Positions 9,399-18,399 of a stretch of DNA of 64,000 nt are shown in pieces. Source of the DNA: Croceibacterium salegens (GTDB lineage: Bacteria; Pseudomonadota; Alphaproteobacteria; Sphingomonadales; Sphingomonadaceae); NCBI RefSeq assembly GCF_009827435.1, contig NZ_WTYM01000052.1, positions 62,001-126,000 of the forward strand. Direction: 5' to 3'. A program made the position numbers and the translations under genes. Under the pieces are notes generated by a model. That model saw only the letters and a program-made list of their open reading frames with translations, was not told the DNA's origin and did not search any database. Numbering within the stretch: position 1 is the stretch's first letter; every line of letters begins with the position of its first letter.

Positions 9399-10430
9399 AT
9401 GCTCTACCCGTTGATCCGCCCCGCCCTGTTTTCGCTCGACGCCGAACGGGCGCACGGGCTGGCGCTTGCCGCGCTCAAGGCCAATCCTCTTCCCGTATCC
9501 CCACCCCGCGCCGGGCCGCTCGCCAGCACGGTTGCCGGTCTCCACTTCCCGAATCCGCTCGGCATGGCCGCAGGTTTCGACAAGGACGGCGAAGTGCCCG
9601 ATGCCCTGCTCGGCCTCGCGTTCGGATTCGCCGAAGTCGGCTCGATCACCCCGCTGCCGCAACCCGGCAACCCGAAACCGCGGCTGTTCCGGCTGGTCGA
9701 GGATCGCGCGGTCATCAACCGCATGGGCTTCAACAACCGCGGCGGCGAAGCGGCGGCCGTACGGCTCGCGGCGCGCAGGGGCCGTCCGGGTATCGTCGGC
9801 ATCAACATCGGCGCGAACAAGGATTCGCCCGACCGAATCGCCGATTATGCCCACATGGCCCGGATGATGGCGCCGCTGGCGAGCTACCTCGCGGTCAACA
9901 TCTCCAGCCCCAACACCCCGGGCCTGCGCGCGCTGCAAGACGAAAGTGCGCTGACCGGGCTGCTCGACGCGGTGCTCGAAGCGCGCGGCGAGCAGGGCCC
10001 ACCGGTGTTCCTCAAGGTCGCGCCCGACCTCGAACCGCCGGACATCACCGCGATCGCGCGCATCGCCATGGACCGCAAGCTCGCCGCGCTGATCGTCTCG
10101 AACACCACGATTACCCGCCCGCCGCTCGAATCGCGCCATGCCGGGGAGGCCGGCGGCCTGTCGGGCGCACCGCTGCGCGACCTCGCGCTCGCCCGGCTGC
10201 GCGATTTCCGCAGCGCCACCGGCGGCGCCCTTCCGCTGGTCGGGGTCGGCGGCATCGAAACGGCGGAGGATGCCTGGGCGCGGATTCGCGCCGGGGCGAG
10301 CCTCGTCCAGCTCTACAGCGCGATGGTCTATGAAGGGCCGGGCATCGCCAGGCGAATCGTGCGCGGGCTTGAACGATTGATGCGGCGCGACGGCTTTGCA
10401 TCGCTTGCGGAGGCGGTCGGAAGCGAATAG
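9399..10430 (+). CDS. pyrD: Dihydroorotate dehydrogenase (quinone), class 2
   Basis: 343 residues, full length. Pyrimidine synthesis: it oxidises dihydroorotate to orotate with quinone as acceptor at the inner membrane. Visible motifs are NPLGMAAGFDKDGE, NRMGFNNRGG, the catalytic serine S170 in NISSPNTPGLR, IVSNTTI, and the FMN-phosphate motif LVGVGGIETAEDA. The N-terminal amphipathic helix (LYPLIRPALFSLDAERAH) is typical of class 2. Confidence 0.96.
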   Translation: MLYPLIRPALFSLDAERAHGLALAALKANPLPVSPPRAGPLASTVAGLHFPNPLGMAAGFDKDGEVPDALLGLAFGFAEVGSITPLPQPGNPKPRLFRLVEDRAVINRMGFNNRGGEAAAVRLAARRGRPGIVGINIGANKDSPDRIADYAHMARMMAPLASYLAVNISSPNTPGLRALQDESALTGLLDAVLEARGEQGPPVFLKVAPDLEPPDITAIARIAMDRKLAALIVSNTTITRPPLESRHAGEAGGLSGAPLRDLALARLRDFRSATGGALPLVGVGGIETAEDAWARIRAGASLVQLYSAMVYEGPGIARRIVRGLERLMRRDGFASLAEAVGSE

Positions 10431-10434
10431 CCGC

Positions 10435-12168
10435 ATGGCGATGGTCCAATTCCGCTTGTCGCATATCGCCGCGTCGCTGCTGCTGCTGCAGGGCTGCGCT
10501 TCCGTTCCCACCAAGGCCGAAGTCCCGGTTGCCGCTGCGGCAACCGAAACCGCGCATGGCGTGGTCTCCGCCGCCGACCCCCGCGCCGCCGAGGCCGGGG
10601 CGGAAATGCTCCGCCGCGGCGGCAGCGCAACCGATGCTGCGATTGCCACGATGCTCGCGCTCACCGTGGTCGAGCCGCAAAGTTCGGGGATCGGCGGGGG
10701 CGGGTTCTTTCTCCACGGCACGCCCGGCGGCACGGTCGAGACGCTCGACGGACGCGAGACGGCGCCCGGCGGGGCGGACGGGGAATGGTTCCTCGGGCCC
10801 GACGGCAAGCCGCTCGGCTTCATGGAGGCGGTGGTTTCGGGCCGCAGCGTCGGCGTGCCGGGCAACCTGCGCCTCGCCGAGGAAGCGCATCGCAAATACG
10901 GCAAGTTGGCGTGGTCCGAGCTGTTCCAGCCGGCCATCGCGCTGGCGCGTGGCGGCTGGACGCTGACCGAGCGGGGCCGTGAGTTCCTGTTGAGGGCGAA
11001 GAACCGCGCGGGGCACCAGCCGGAGGGGCTCGCGCTCTACTACGACGCGGCGGGCGAGGCTCAGCCGGTCGGTACCATGCTGAGCAATCCCGAGCTGGCC
11101 AATACCCTGACCCAGATCGCCGAACACGGCGCCGACTGGTTCTATTCGGGCGCCAATGCGGGGGCGATCGCTGCCGAAGTCGATGCCGAGACGCCGCGGG
11201 CGGGCGCGATGACCGTGCAGGACCTCGCCGCCTACCGCGCCAAGCCGCGGCCAGAGCTGTGCGGCACCTATCGCGGCTACCGGGTCTGCGGGATGGGACC
11301 GCCGTCTTCGGGGGCGACGACCGTGTTCGCCATCCTCAAGCAGCTCGAGCGCTTCGACCTGCACGCGCTCGGGCCGAAGTCGCCGACGTTCTGGCACCTT
11401 TTCGCCGAATCGCAGCGCCTCGCCTATGCCGACCGCGAGCTCTACCTCGGCGATACCGACTACGTTTCGGTGCCGGTCGCCGGGCTGCTCGATCCCGCAT
11501 ACCTCGCGGCGCGCGGTGCGCTGATCTCGGTCGACAGCACCCTGCCGTCCGCACAGGCCGGGACGCCGCCCGGCGCCTCGCTGGCAATGGCCGACGGGGA
11601 CGAGCCCGAGGAGCACGGCACATCGCACTTCGTCACTGTCGACAAGTGGGGCGATGCGGTCAGCTGGACCTCGACCGTGGAAGGCTCGTTCGGGTCGGGC
11701 ATCATGGTAGGCGGGTATTACCTCAACAACGAACTGACCGACTTCAGCTTCGTGCCCGAAAACGGCGGCAAGGCGGTCGCCAACCGGGTCGAGGGCGGCA
11801 AGCGACCGCGCTCGTCGATGGCGCCGACGCTGGTCTACGCGCCCGTCGGCTCGCTCTACTTGACGGTCGGCGCGGCGGGAGGTTCGACCATCCCGGCGCA
11901 GGTCGCGCGCGTGCTGATCGGGGTGATCGACTTCGGCCTGCCACTCGACCAGGCCATCGCGCTGCCGGTGCTGTTCAGTCCGGGCGATGCCGTCGCGGTT
12001 GAGCAGGGAACCTGGCTCGAAGACATGATCCCGCAGCTTCAGGCGCTCGGCCATGCGCAGGTTTCGGCGCGCGGGTTGCCGCTCAAGGCCAACGGGGCGA
12101 TTCGTACCGCGAGTGGCTGGATCGGCGCAGCCGACCCGCGTAGCGACGGGGTTGCCGTCAGCGAGTAG
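10435..12168 (+). CDS. ggt: Gamma-glutamyltransferase, lipoprotein type
   Basis: 577 residues. N-terminal signal with lipobox (LLLLQGC, Cys21), so probably anchored in the envelope and facing the periplasm. The Ntn-hydrolase features are present: the autoprocessing/nucleophile threonine T396 in EEHGTSHF, GSGIMV, and the substrate-pocket run KRPRSSMAPT. It hydrolyses or transfers the gamma-glutamyl group of glutathione. It starts 4 bp after pyrD, so it is probably co-transcribed. A second ATG is at 10441. Confidence 0.92.
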   Translation: MAMVQFRLSHIAASLLLLQGCASVPTKAEVPVAAAATETAHGVVSAADPRAAEAGAEMLRRGGSATDAAIATMLALTVVEPQSSGIGGGGFFLHGTPGGTVETLDGRETAPGGADGEWFLGPDGKPLGFMEAVVSGRSVGVPGNLRLAEEAHRKYGKLAWSELFQPAIALARGGWTLTERGREFLLRAKNRAGHQPEGLALYYDAAGEAQPVGTMLSNPELANTLTQIAEHGADWFYSGANAGAIAAEVDAETPRAGAMTVQDLAAYRAKPRPELCGTYRGYRVCGMGPPSSGATTVFAILKQLERFDLHALGPKSPTFWHLFAESQRLAYADRELYLGDTDYVSVPVAGLLDPAYLAARGALISVDSTLPSAQAGTPPGASLAMADGDEPEEHGTSHFVTVDKWGDAVSWTSTVEGSFGSGIMVGGYYLNNELTDFSFVPENGGKAVANRVEGGKRPRSSMAPTLVYAPVGSLYLTVGAAGGSTIPAQVARVLIGVIDFGLPLDQAIALPVLFSPGDAVAVEQGTWLEDMIPQLQALGHAQVSARGLPLKANGAIRTASGWIGAADPRSDGVAVSE

Positions 12169-12251
12169 CTTGCCGGGAATCGGCCACGGCCCTAAGCGAG
12201 AGGCGGGGACAGGCCGGGCAAACCGGCGACCGGGATGGAGATGCACGAGCC

Positions 12252-14054
12252 GTGCAACTGGACGATTTCGATGCTGCACAAAACCTCGTCGCGCTGTTCC
12301 TGCAGCGCGCCGACGAGCTTGGTGACAAGCCGTTCCTGTTCGCCAAGCACAACCGCAAGTGGCAGCCGGTCAGCTGGCGCGAGGCGGCTGACCAGGTCTG
12401 CCTGCTCGCCGAGGCGCTGCGCGGCATGGGCCTCAACGCCGGCGACCGGGTCATGCTGGTGGCCGAGAACTGCCCCGAATGGGCCATCGCCGACCTCGCG
12501 ATCATGGCCGCCGGCTGCGTCACCACCCCGGCCTACACCACCAACACCCAGCGCGACCACGAGCACATCCTCGAAAACTCGGGCGCGCGCGCGGCGATCG
12601 TCTCGACCCAGAAGCTCGGCGCACCGCTGATCAAGGCGATGATCCAGACCGGGCTCGGCGAGCATATCGTCGGGATCGACGCCCTGAGCACCGGCCAGCA
12701 CGGCGCTTTCGACACCCACCAGTGGAGCGACCTCACCACCGGAGACGCCGCGGCGGCGCGCGCCGCGGTCGATGCGCGCATCGCCGATATCGGCCGCCGC
12801 GACATGGCCTGCATCATCTACACCAGCGGCACCAGCGGGGCACCGCGCGGGGTCATGCTCCACCACGGGGCGATCCTGCACAACGTCGACGCCGCCGCCC
12901 GCATCCTCGCCTCCGAATTCGGCTGGGAGGACGAGCGTTTCCTCTCGTTCCTGCCGCTGTCCCACGCACTCGAGCACACCGCCGGACTGCACCTGCCGAT
13001 CGGGCTCGGCGCGCAGATCTGGTACGCCGAGGGCCTCGACAAGCTCGCCTCCAACCTCGAGGAGGCCAGGCCGACCTTCATGGTCGTCGTCCCGCGGCTG
13101 TTCGAGATGCTGCGCGGACGGCTGGTCAAGCAGGTCGAAAAGCAGGGCAAGCTCGCCAATTGGCTGCTCGACCGCGCGCTCAGCCTGGCCGAAAACCGCG
13201 CCGAGGGCCGTCGCAGGCTGTCCGACCTGCCGGTCCAGGCGCTGCTCAACCGCACGCTGGCCCCCAAGGTGGTGGAGCGCTTCGGCGGCGAGATCAAGGC
13301 GCTCGTCTCGGGCGGTGCGCCGCTCAACCCGGAGATCGGCACCTTCTTCCAGTCGATGGGGCTGGTGACGCTGCAGGGCTATGGCCAGACCGAGAGCGCC
13401 CCGGTGGCGTGCTGCAACTACCCCAGCGCGGGCATCAAGCTGTCGACCGTCGGGCCGCCCTTGCGCGGTGTCGAGATCAGGATCGCCAAGGACGGAGAGA
13501 TCCTCATCAAGGGCGAACTGGTCATGCTCGGCTACTGGCGCGACCCGGAGGCGACCGCCAAGACCGTGGTCGACGGCTGGCTGCACACCGGCGACATCGG
13601 TCACTTCGACGACAAGGGCCGCATCGTCATCACCGACCGCAAGAAGGACATCATCGTCAACGACAAGGGCGACAACATCGCCCCGCAGCGGCTCGAATCG
13701 ATGCTGACCCTGCAGCCCGAGATCGCCCAGGCGATGGTGAGCGGCGACAAGCGGCCCTATATCGTCGCGCTGATCGTTCCCGAAACCGACTGGGCGATCG
13801 CCTGGGCGCAGGCCAACGGCGAACATTTCGACATGGCCGCCTTGCAGGACCTGCCCGCCTTCCGCGCGGCGATGCGCCAGGCCATCGACCGCGTGAACCT
13901 CGATCTCTCGGTGATCGAAAAGATCCGCCAGTTCACCTTCGCCGACGAAGGCTTCACCATCGACAATCACATGCTGACGCCGAGCATGAAGATCCGGCGA
14001 GGCCCGATCCGCGAAAAGTACCAGTCGCGTATCGATGCGCTTTACAAGGGATGA
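12252..14054 (+). CDS. Long-chain acyl-CoA synthetase (AMP-forming)
   Basis: 600 residues, ANL superfamily. The P-loop YTSGTSGAPRG is at 190-200, followed by LPLSHALEHTAG, QGYGQTES (~380) and the A8 region GWLHTGDIGHFDDKGRIVITDRKKDIIV. Length and the HALEH motif fit bacterial FadD15-like long-chain ligases. It activates fatty acids to acyl-CoA via acyl-AMP in the cytosol. The start is GTG at 12252. Confidence 0.9.
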   Translation: MQLDDFDAAQNLVALFLQRADELGDKPFLFAKHNRKWQPVSWREAADQVCLLAEALRGMGLNAGDRVMLVAENCPEWAIADLAIMAAGCVTTPAYTTNTQRDHEHILENSGARAAIVSTQKLGAPLIKAMIQTGLGEHIVGIDALSTGQHGAFDTHQWSDLTTGDAAAARAAVDARIADIGRRDMACIIYTSGTSGAPRGVMLHHGAILHNVDAAARILASEFGWEDERFLSFLPLSHALEHTAGLHLPIGLGAQIWYAEGLDKLASNLEEARPTFMVVVPRLFEMLRGRLVKQVEKQGKLANWLLDRALSLAENRAEGRRRLSDLPVQALLNRTLAPKVVERFGGEIKALVSGGAPLNPEIGTFFQSMGLVTLQGYGQTESAPVACCNYPSAGIKLSTVGPPLRGVEIRIAKDGEILIKGELVMLGYWRDPEATAKTVVDGWLHTGDIGHFDDKGRIVITDRKKDIIVNDKGDNIAPQRLESMLTLQPEIAQAMVSGDKRPYIVALIVPETDWAIAWAQANGEHFDMAALQDLPAFRAAMRQAIDRVNLDLSVIEKIRQFTFADEGFTIDNHMLTPSMKIRRGPIREKYQSRIDALYKG

Positions 14055-14061
14055 TGGCTCC

Positions 14062-14571
14062 GTGAGGGCGAGGTTGTCTTGTGTCGCTGCCTTTCTTGCA
14101 ATTCTTGGCGCTTGCGGATCAGGTGATGCCTCGCCCGATGCGCCGGTTGACCTGCCATCCATGGAGACGCTCAACGCCCTCGCCGAACGTGCGTGCCTTT
14201 GTCAGATGGCAGGGCGCGACGCGAGCGCGGTAACGCGCCGTTTTGAAGAATTAACTGCCGGCCTGACGGTAGAGGGCTACGGAACGGCGAGCGACCCACT
14301 CAGTTCGGAAATCACTTGTTTCCCGCAAATCGGTGAGGAGGCATGTGTCGTCGAACGGATTGAAGTGGTGGGCAATCCAGCGCGCAACTTTGTCTGCACC
14401 AACGAGCAGGCGGACGAACTCGAAGCGACTTGGCATAACGCACTAGCGGCAGGAGGTGACGCAGCGAAAGCTGACTTTGCACTACTCGATCATCTGCAAG
14501 AAATGCGCGATGCGTTAGCAAATGAACTCCCGCAGTCGGATTGCGCTCAACCCCCGCAAGACGGGCCCTAG
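14062..14571 (+). CDS. Predicted small lipoprotein
   Basis: 169 residues from the GTG at 14062 (an ATG at 14035, inside the previous gene, is the alternative). A signal peptide with lipobox ILGAC is followed by an acidic domain with several Cys (ACLCQMA, ITCFPQ, EEACVV, FVCTNE). Composition is visibly less GC-rich than the flanks. No family recognised. It is convergent with the next gene. Confidence 0.6.
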   Translation: MRARLSCVAAFLAILGACGSGDASPDAPVDLPSMETLNALAERACLCQMAGRDASAVTRRFEELTAGLTVEGYGTASDPLSSEITCFPQIGEEACVVERIEVVGNPARNFVCTNEQADELEATWHNALAAGGDAAKADFALLDHLQEMRDALANELPQSDCAQPPQDGP

Positions 14572-15092
14572 GCCGCTTCGGCTTCCACCCGTTCCGGATA
14601 GAACAGTGGCTCGCGCTCGGACCAGCCGGGTGCGGTGGCGGCGGCTTCGCTGAGGCTCTGGAGCAGCATCTTGCGGCGTGCCGGGCGGATCTGCGGCAGT
14701 GCGGCAGCTGAGCAGAAGGCGGCCGGCAGCCACGGGCGCGAGCGGGCGCCGAGCAGGCGTTCGTAGAGGAAACGGTAGGCCGAGAAGCTTTCGATTTTCT
14801 CCTGTGCGAGGTCGAGCGCGGTGATCCGCATCAGCGGGCCCATGAAGGCCTCGAGCCCGTCCATCGTCGCTTCGCAGGGAACGGCATCGCGCAAGGTCTT
14901 GAGCTCGCGGTAGGCAAGGTACTGTCCGCGGATCGCCGCGCTGTCGCCGCACTCGCCCCAGGTCTTGAAGGCATCGCCACGGCCCATGGCGATATCGAGG
15001 CTGCGCTCGATGAACAGCTGCTCGCCTTCGGAGAAACTGGCGAACTCGCGCAGCTCGGCGATTGTCAGCGATGCAGTACCGGTCTTGGCCAT
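14568..15092 (-). CDS. Conserved-looking hypothetical protein
   Basis: 174 residues, soluble, largely helical, no signal. The start at 15092 gives MAKTGTASLTIAELREF; codons upstream in frame are intergenic. Aromatic-rich motifs (ESFSAYRFLYERLLGAR, GWSEREPLFYP) suggest a folded domain, but I cannot name it. The stop overlaps the end of the convergent lipoprotein gene by 4 bases. Confidence 0.65.
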   Translation of the reverse strand: MAKTGTASLTIAELREFASFSEGEQLFIERSLDIAMGRGDAFKTWGECGDSAAIRGQYLAYRELKTLRDAVPCEATMDGLEAFMGPLMRITALDLAQEKIESFSAYRFLYERLLGARSRPWLPAAFCSAAALPQIRPARRKMLLQSLSEAAATAPGWSEREPLFYPERVEAEAA

Positions 15093-15221
15093 CGTACGCC
15101 CCCAGTGGTGATAGGAGCGAATGTCACCGAACTTGGTTAAGGAGTCGTAAGGAAGGGATGGGGTTTTGTGGTTACGCCCGCGTATCCTTGCGGGCATCCT
15201 CGCGGCTATTCCCTACGTTGC

Positions 15222-15240
15222 CCCCGGAACAAGTCCGGGG
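15222..15240. repeat. Short GC palindrome
   Basis: CCCCGGA and TCCGGGG separated by ACAAG. This REP-like sequence is common in intergenic DNA of the group. No T-run follows on either strand. Confidence 0.5.
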
Positions 15241-15328
15241 TCCACTTCGGGGCCGCTGCGGGTGCGCAGTCGCGCTATGGCTGCCGCGATCCGGAACAGG
15301 GACTGTCCTGAATGGTGCGCGCTGGTCC

Positions 15329-15435
15329 GGCTCCCGACAAGGGAGCCGCAAGGCCGAACGGCCGCCCGCAGGTGCCCCGCAGTCCGAAGGACGGAGGGTA
15401 CAGAACCGAGGACGAGCGCCCGGATGGGCGCTCGC
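15329..15435 (-). repeat. Four-hairpin repeat, copy A, just after the thiG stop
   Basis: Shares CCGCAAGGCCGAACGGCCGC, GCAGnTGCCCCG and a GGAT-loop hairpin with copy B at 35251-35362. Stems (plus strand): CTCCC/GGGAG, GGCC-gaac-GGCC, GTCC-gaa-GGAC and GAGCGCCC-ggat-GGGCGCTC. Loops are conserved but stems differ between copies in a compensatory way. On the minus strand it would form the thiG 3' untranslated region. Confidence 0.7.
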
Positions 15436-15438
15436 AAA

Positions 15439-16233
15439 TCAAATGAGCCCGGCCAAGGGCGAGCTCGGATCCGCGTATTTCCGCGTGCCCATGCGACCCG
15501 AAAGATAGGCATCGCGCCCCGCCTCGACCGCCAGCTTCATTGCCCGGGCCATACGGATCGGGTCCTTGGCCTCGGCGATGGCGGTGTTCATCAGCACGCC
15601 GTCGCAGCCGAGCTCCATCGCCACCGCGGCATCGCTCGCCGTGCCGACCCCGGCATCGACCAGCACCGGCACCTTGGCCCCTTCAACGATGAGGCGGATG
15701 GTCACGCGGTTCTGGATGCCGAGGCCCGAGCCGATCGGCGCGCCCAGCGGCATGACCGCCACCGCGCCGGCGCTTTCGAGCTGCTGCGCGGCGATCGGGT
15801 CGTCGACGCAGTAGACCATCGGCTTGAAGCCCTCGTTGGCCAGCACCTCGGTCGCCTTCAGCGTCTCGCGCATGTCGGGATAGAGCGTGCGCGCCTCGCC
15901 CAGCACCTCGAGCTTGACCAGTTCCCAGCCGCCCGCCTCGCGCGCCAGCCGCAGCGTGCGGATCGCCTCGTCGGCGGTGAAGCACCCGGCGGTGTTGGGC
16001 AGGTAGGTGACCTTCTTCGGATCGATGTAGTCCATCAGCACCGGCTGGCTCGGGTCGGAGATGTTGACCCGGCGCACCGCCACGGTGACGATCTCCGCTC
16101 CGCTCGCCTCGAGCGCAGCGGCGTTCTGGGCGAAATCCTTGTACTTGCCGGTGCCGACGATCAGGCGGCTGCGGAAGGTGTGCCCGGCGACGGACCAGGT
16201 GTCGGAATCGGGATTGGTAGCCTGCATGTCCAT
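15439..16233 (-). CDS. thiG: Thiazole synthase
   Basis: 264 residues. It builds the thiazole phosphate of thiamine from deoxyxylulose phosphate, dehydroglycine and ThiS thiocarboxylate. The Schiff-base lysine is in LVKLEVLGE. The phosphate-binding and C-terminal motifs [15 protein letters not shown] and [12 protein letters not shown] are present. The start is at 16233; ATG 16227 is the alternative. Its partner thiS is directly upstream. Confidence 0.95.
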   Translation of the reverse strand: MDMQATNPDSDTWSVAGHTFRSRLIVGTGKYKDFAQNAAALEASGAEIVTVAVRRVNISDPSQPVLMDYIDPKKVTYLPNTAGCFTADEAIRTLRLAREAGGWELVKLEVLGEARTLYPDMRETLKATEVLANEGFKPMVYCVDDPIAAQQLESAGAVAVMPLGAPIGSGLGIQNRVTIRLIVEGAKVPVLVDAGVGTASDAAVAMELGCDGVLMNTAIAEAKDPIRMARAMKLAVEAGRDAYLSGRMGTRKYADPSSPLAGLI

Positions 16234-16280
16234 GCGGGGCGAGGTAGGCCCCGTGTCCCCTTGGTGCAAGCGGGGGAGCG

Positions 16281-16490
16281 TCAGCCCCCGCCTACGAAGT
16301 GGACGATCTCCAGCACGTCGCCGTCGGCCAGCGCGGCCTCGGCCAGCGTTGAGCGCGGGACGATCACGCCGTTGCGTTCCACCGCGACCTTTTCGGGTTT
16401 CAGCCCCAGATCGGTCACCAGCGCGGCAATCGTGGCGGCCGAGGTCCGGCGCAATTCGCCGTTGACGGTTAGAGAGAGCTGGGCGGACAT
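16281..16490 (-). CDS. thiS: Sulfur carrier protein ThiS
   Basis: 69 residues with a ubiquitin-like fold ([20 protein letters not shown]) and a C-terminal GG needed for thiocarboxylate formation (FVGGG end). It pairs with ThiG 47 bp downstream. Confidence 0.93.
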   Translation of the reverse strand: MSAQLSLTVNGELRRTSAATIAALVTDLGLKPEKVAVERNGVIVPRSTLAEAALADGDVLEIVHFVGGG

Positions 16491-16509
16491 GCGCCCAGCG
16501 AGATAGCGG

Positions 16510-16896
16510 CTATCGAGCCTCTTGCAACCGGGTCTGGCGCAAGTTCAGCACGTGGCCCGCGGCGACGAGGCTGACGCCGATCACCGTCAGGACCGCTTCT
16601 TCCACCCCATGCGGCACGGCGAGGCCGCCGCCCATGAAGGACAGGCCGGTCATCGCGGTGACGAAGGGTGCCGGGCGGCGGTGGCGCAGCGCGCCGAGGC
16701 CGATGGCGACCGCCGCGACAACGGTGGCAACGACGAGGCCGTAACGATGGATCGCCGGGTCGAGCAGGAAGGTGCCACCAAGGCCGAGGCCGGCGATGAC
16801 GACGAGGCTGGCGACGCAATGCACCGCGCACAAGCACGAGAGCGTTAGTCCCACCCGGTCGAGCCGGTGGCGAATCGATTGAAGCGACGAGCCCAT
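16510..16896 (-). CDS. MerC-domain membrane protein
   Basis: 128 residues with four hydrophobic segments. The CLCAVHC motif in the first is the metal-ligand pattern of MerC-type transporters. No mer operon is nearby, so mercury transport is not implied; zinc or another metal is possible. An imperfect palindrome sits directly upstream (16912-16928). Confidence 0.75.
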   Translation of the reverse strand: MGSSLQSIRHRLDRVGLTLSCLCAVHCVASLVVIAGLGLGGTFLLDPAIHRYGLVVATVVAAVAIGLGALRHRRPAPFVTAMTGLSFMGGGLAVPHGVEEAVLTVIGVSLVAAGHVLNLRQTRLQEAR

Positions 16897-16911
16897 CTGC
16901 GCGGCCCATGT

Positions 16912-16928
16912 ATGTGACGGTGTAACAT
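16912..16928. promoter_or_regulatory. Imperfect palindrome upstream of merC-like gene
   Basis: ATGTGACGGTGTAACAT, with 12 of 17 positions symmetric, lies 16 bp upstream of the MerC-like start, between it and the divergent ctaA. The shape (TGTnAC...GTnACA) resembles Zur/Fur-family operators. Assignment is by eye. Confidence 0.35.
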
Positions 16929-16993
16929 TTCGCAAGGTGGCATTGTGCAACCGGTCTTGCGCTTCGCACGCTTCACGCGCAAACGGGCGCGCT

Positions 16994-18076
16994 ATGGTCG
17001 CAACCACAGGCACCTTGGGCGGGAAATCGGTCTCCCGGACGGCGCAGCCGCGTCCTCGCGCGTTGGGGATATGGCTGCTTGTCCTCGCCACTCTGGTCGT
17101 GGCGATCGTCGCGGTCGGCGGGATCACCCGGCTGACCGAATCCGGGGTCTCGATCACCGAATGGAAGCCGGTTACCGGTGCCCTGCCCCCGCTGAGCGAG
17201 GCGCAGTGGCAGGCCGAATTCGACGCCTATCGCCAGACCCCGCAGTTCATCGAGGTCAACGGCCCCTCCGGGATGACGCTGGCGACCTACAAGTTCATCT
17301 ACTTCTGGGAGTGGGTCCACCGCCTGCTGGCGCGCGGCGTCGGACTGGTGCTGATCGCCGCCACGGCATGGTTCTGGGTCAAGCGGCAGATTCCGGCGGG
17401 CTACAAGCCTCGCCTGCTGGCGCTGATCGCGCTGATCGGCCTGCAGGGCGCGATCGGCTGGTGGATGGTCGAATCCGGCATCGTCAACGACGTCAAGGTG
17501 AGCCATTTCCGGCTCGCCGTGCACCTGCTGACCGCGCTGTTCTTCCTCGGCGGGCTGGTGTGGACCGCGCTCGACCTGTTGCGGCTGGCGATGAACCCCT
17601 CCGCGCGTCCGGCTCGGATGACGGGTTTCTCGGGGCTGGTGCTCGGCGCGCTGACCTTGCAATTGCTGTTCGGGGCGTGGCTCGCCGGCCTGCGCGCGGG
17701 CGTGGTTGCCGGTGGGGGCTGGTTCAGCTGGGACGCATGGCCGCTGATGCAGGGCGAGTTCTTTCCCGACGGCGTCGACTGGGCGGCGGGCGCGCTGCAC
17801 GCGCTGGCCAACGATCCCTTCCTCGTCCACTTCGTCCACCGCTGGTGGGCCTGGGTGGTCGTGGCGCTGCTGATCGTGCTCGCCCGCAAGGTGCGCGCGC
17901 GCAGCCGCGGCGCCTCGATCGCGGTGCACAGCGCCTTCGGCACGCAGATCCTGCTCGGCATCGCCACCGTGTGGAGCGGCGTGGCGCTGTGGCTGGCGGT
18001 GCTGCACCAGTTGACCGGGGCTCTGCTTGTCGCCGCGACCGTCTGGGCCGCGCATAGCGCCGGGAGGCGGAAGTGA
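16994..18076 (+). CDS. ctaA: Heme A synthase (COX15/CtaA)
   Basis: 360 residues, eight expected membrane helices. It converts heme O to heme A for cytochrome oxidase. Signatures are GGITRLTESGVSITEWKP near the N-terminus, the histidines in WEWVHRLLARG, VSHFRLAVH, FVHFVHRWWAW and VLHQLTGALL, and the QGAIGWWMVESG loop. The start at 16994 (MVATTG) was chosen over codons further upstream because they extend into the merC promoter area. Confidence 0.93.
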   Translation: MVATTGTLGGKSVSRTAQPRPRALGIWLLVLATLVVAIVAVGGITRLTESGVSITEWKPVTGALPPLSEAQWQAEFDAYRQTPQFIEVNGPSGMTLATYKFIYFWEWVHRLLARGVGLVLIAATAWFWVKRQIPAGYKPRLLALIALIGLQGAIGWWMVESGIVNDVKVSHFRLAVHLLTALFFLGGLVWTALDLLRLAMNPSARPARMTGFSGLVLGALTLQLLFGAWLAGLRAGVVAGGGWFSWDAWPLMQGEFFPDGVDWAAGALHALANDPFLVHFVHRWWAWVVVALLIVLARKVRARSRGASIAVHSAFGTQILLGIATVWSGVALWLAVLHQLTGALLVAATVWAAHSAGRRK

Positions 18077-18399
18077 GCGCCGCCTTGTTGTGGAGTGCGT
18101 TTGCCGACGAGGACAGCGCGACGGCCACGGCAGCCGCGCTGCTCGACGAAGGGCTGATCGCCTGCGCCAATATCGTGCCGGGGGTGCGCTCGCTGTTCAC
18201 ATGGCGGGGCGAACGCGGGGAGGCGCAGGAATGCGCGGTGTTGTTCAAGACCGACGCCAGCCTGCTCGACAGGGCTTGCGCGCGGCTGGCCGAACTGCAT
18301 CCCTACGAGACGCCGGCGGTAAGTGGTTGGCTTGCCGACGCTACGGCCGCGCCGACCGCCGCATGGCTCGGCGAACTGGCCGGGGGGCCGGGATTGTGA
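18073..18399 (+). CDS. cutA: CutA-family divalent cation tolerance protein
   Basis: 108 residues, trimeric ferredoxin-like fold family. The motifs GLIACANIVPGVRSLFTWRG and LHPYETPAV are diagnostic. The GTG start overlaps the ctaA stop as GTGA. Biochemical role of the family is still unclear; it is linked to copper tolerance by name only. Confidence 0.9.
   Translation: MSAALLWSAFADEDSATATAAALLDEGLIACANIVPGVRSLFTWRGERGEAQECAVLFKTDASLLDRACARLAELHPYETPAVSGWLADATAAPTAAWLGELAGGPGL

Larger units (their letters stand above)
15093..15438. other. 346-bp gap between hypothetical gene and thiG
   Basis: The left ~120 bp presumably hold the promoter of the minus-strand hypothetical gene. The middle contains a CCCCGGA/TCCGGGG palindrome (15222-15240). 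The right third is the four-hairpin repeat at 15329-15435. Open frames across it in either strand are repeat-driven and not gene-like. Confidence 0.6.

Noticed and set aside
10111-14174. Very long open frames on the strand opposite ggt and the acyl-CoA synthetase
   Set aside because: They mirror real genes; high third-position GC suppresses stop codons on the opposite strand. Their translations are Arg/Gly/Ala-rich and show no domain.
15213-15512. A 99-codon minus-strand frame across the thiG end and the repeat
   Set aside because: It overlaps thiG in another frame and is created by the GC-rich four-hairpin repeat.
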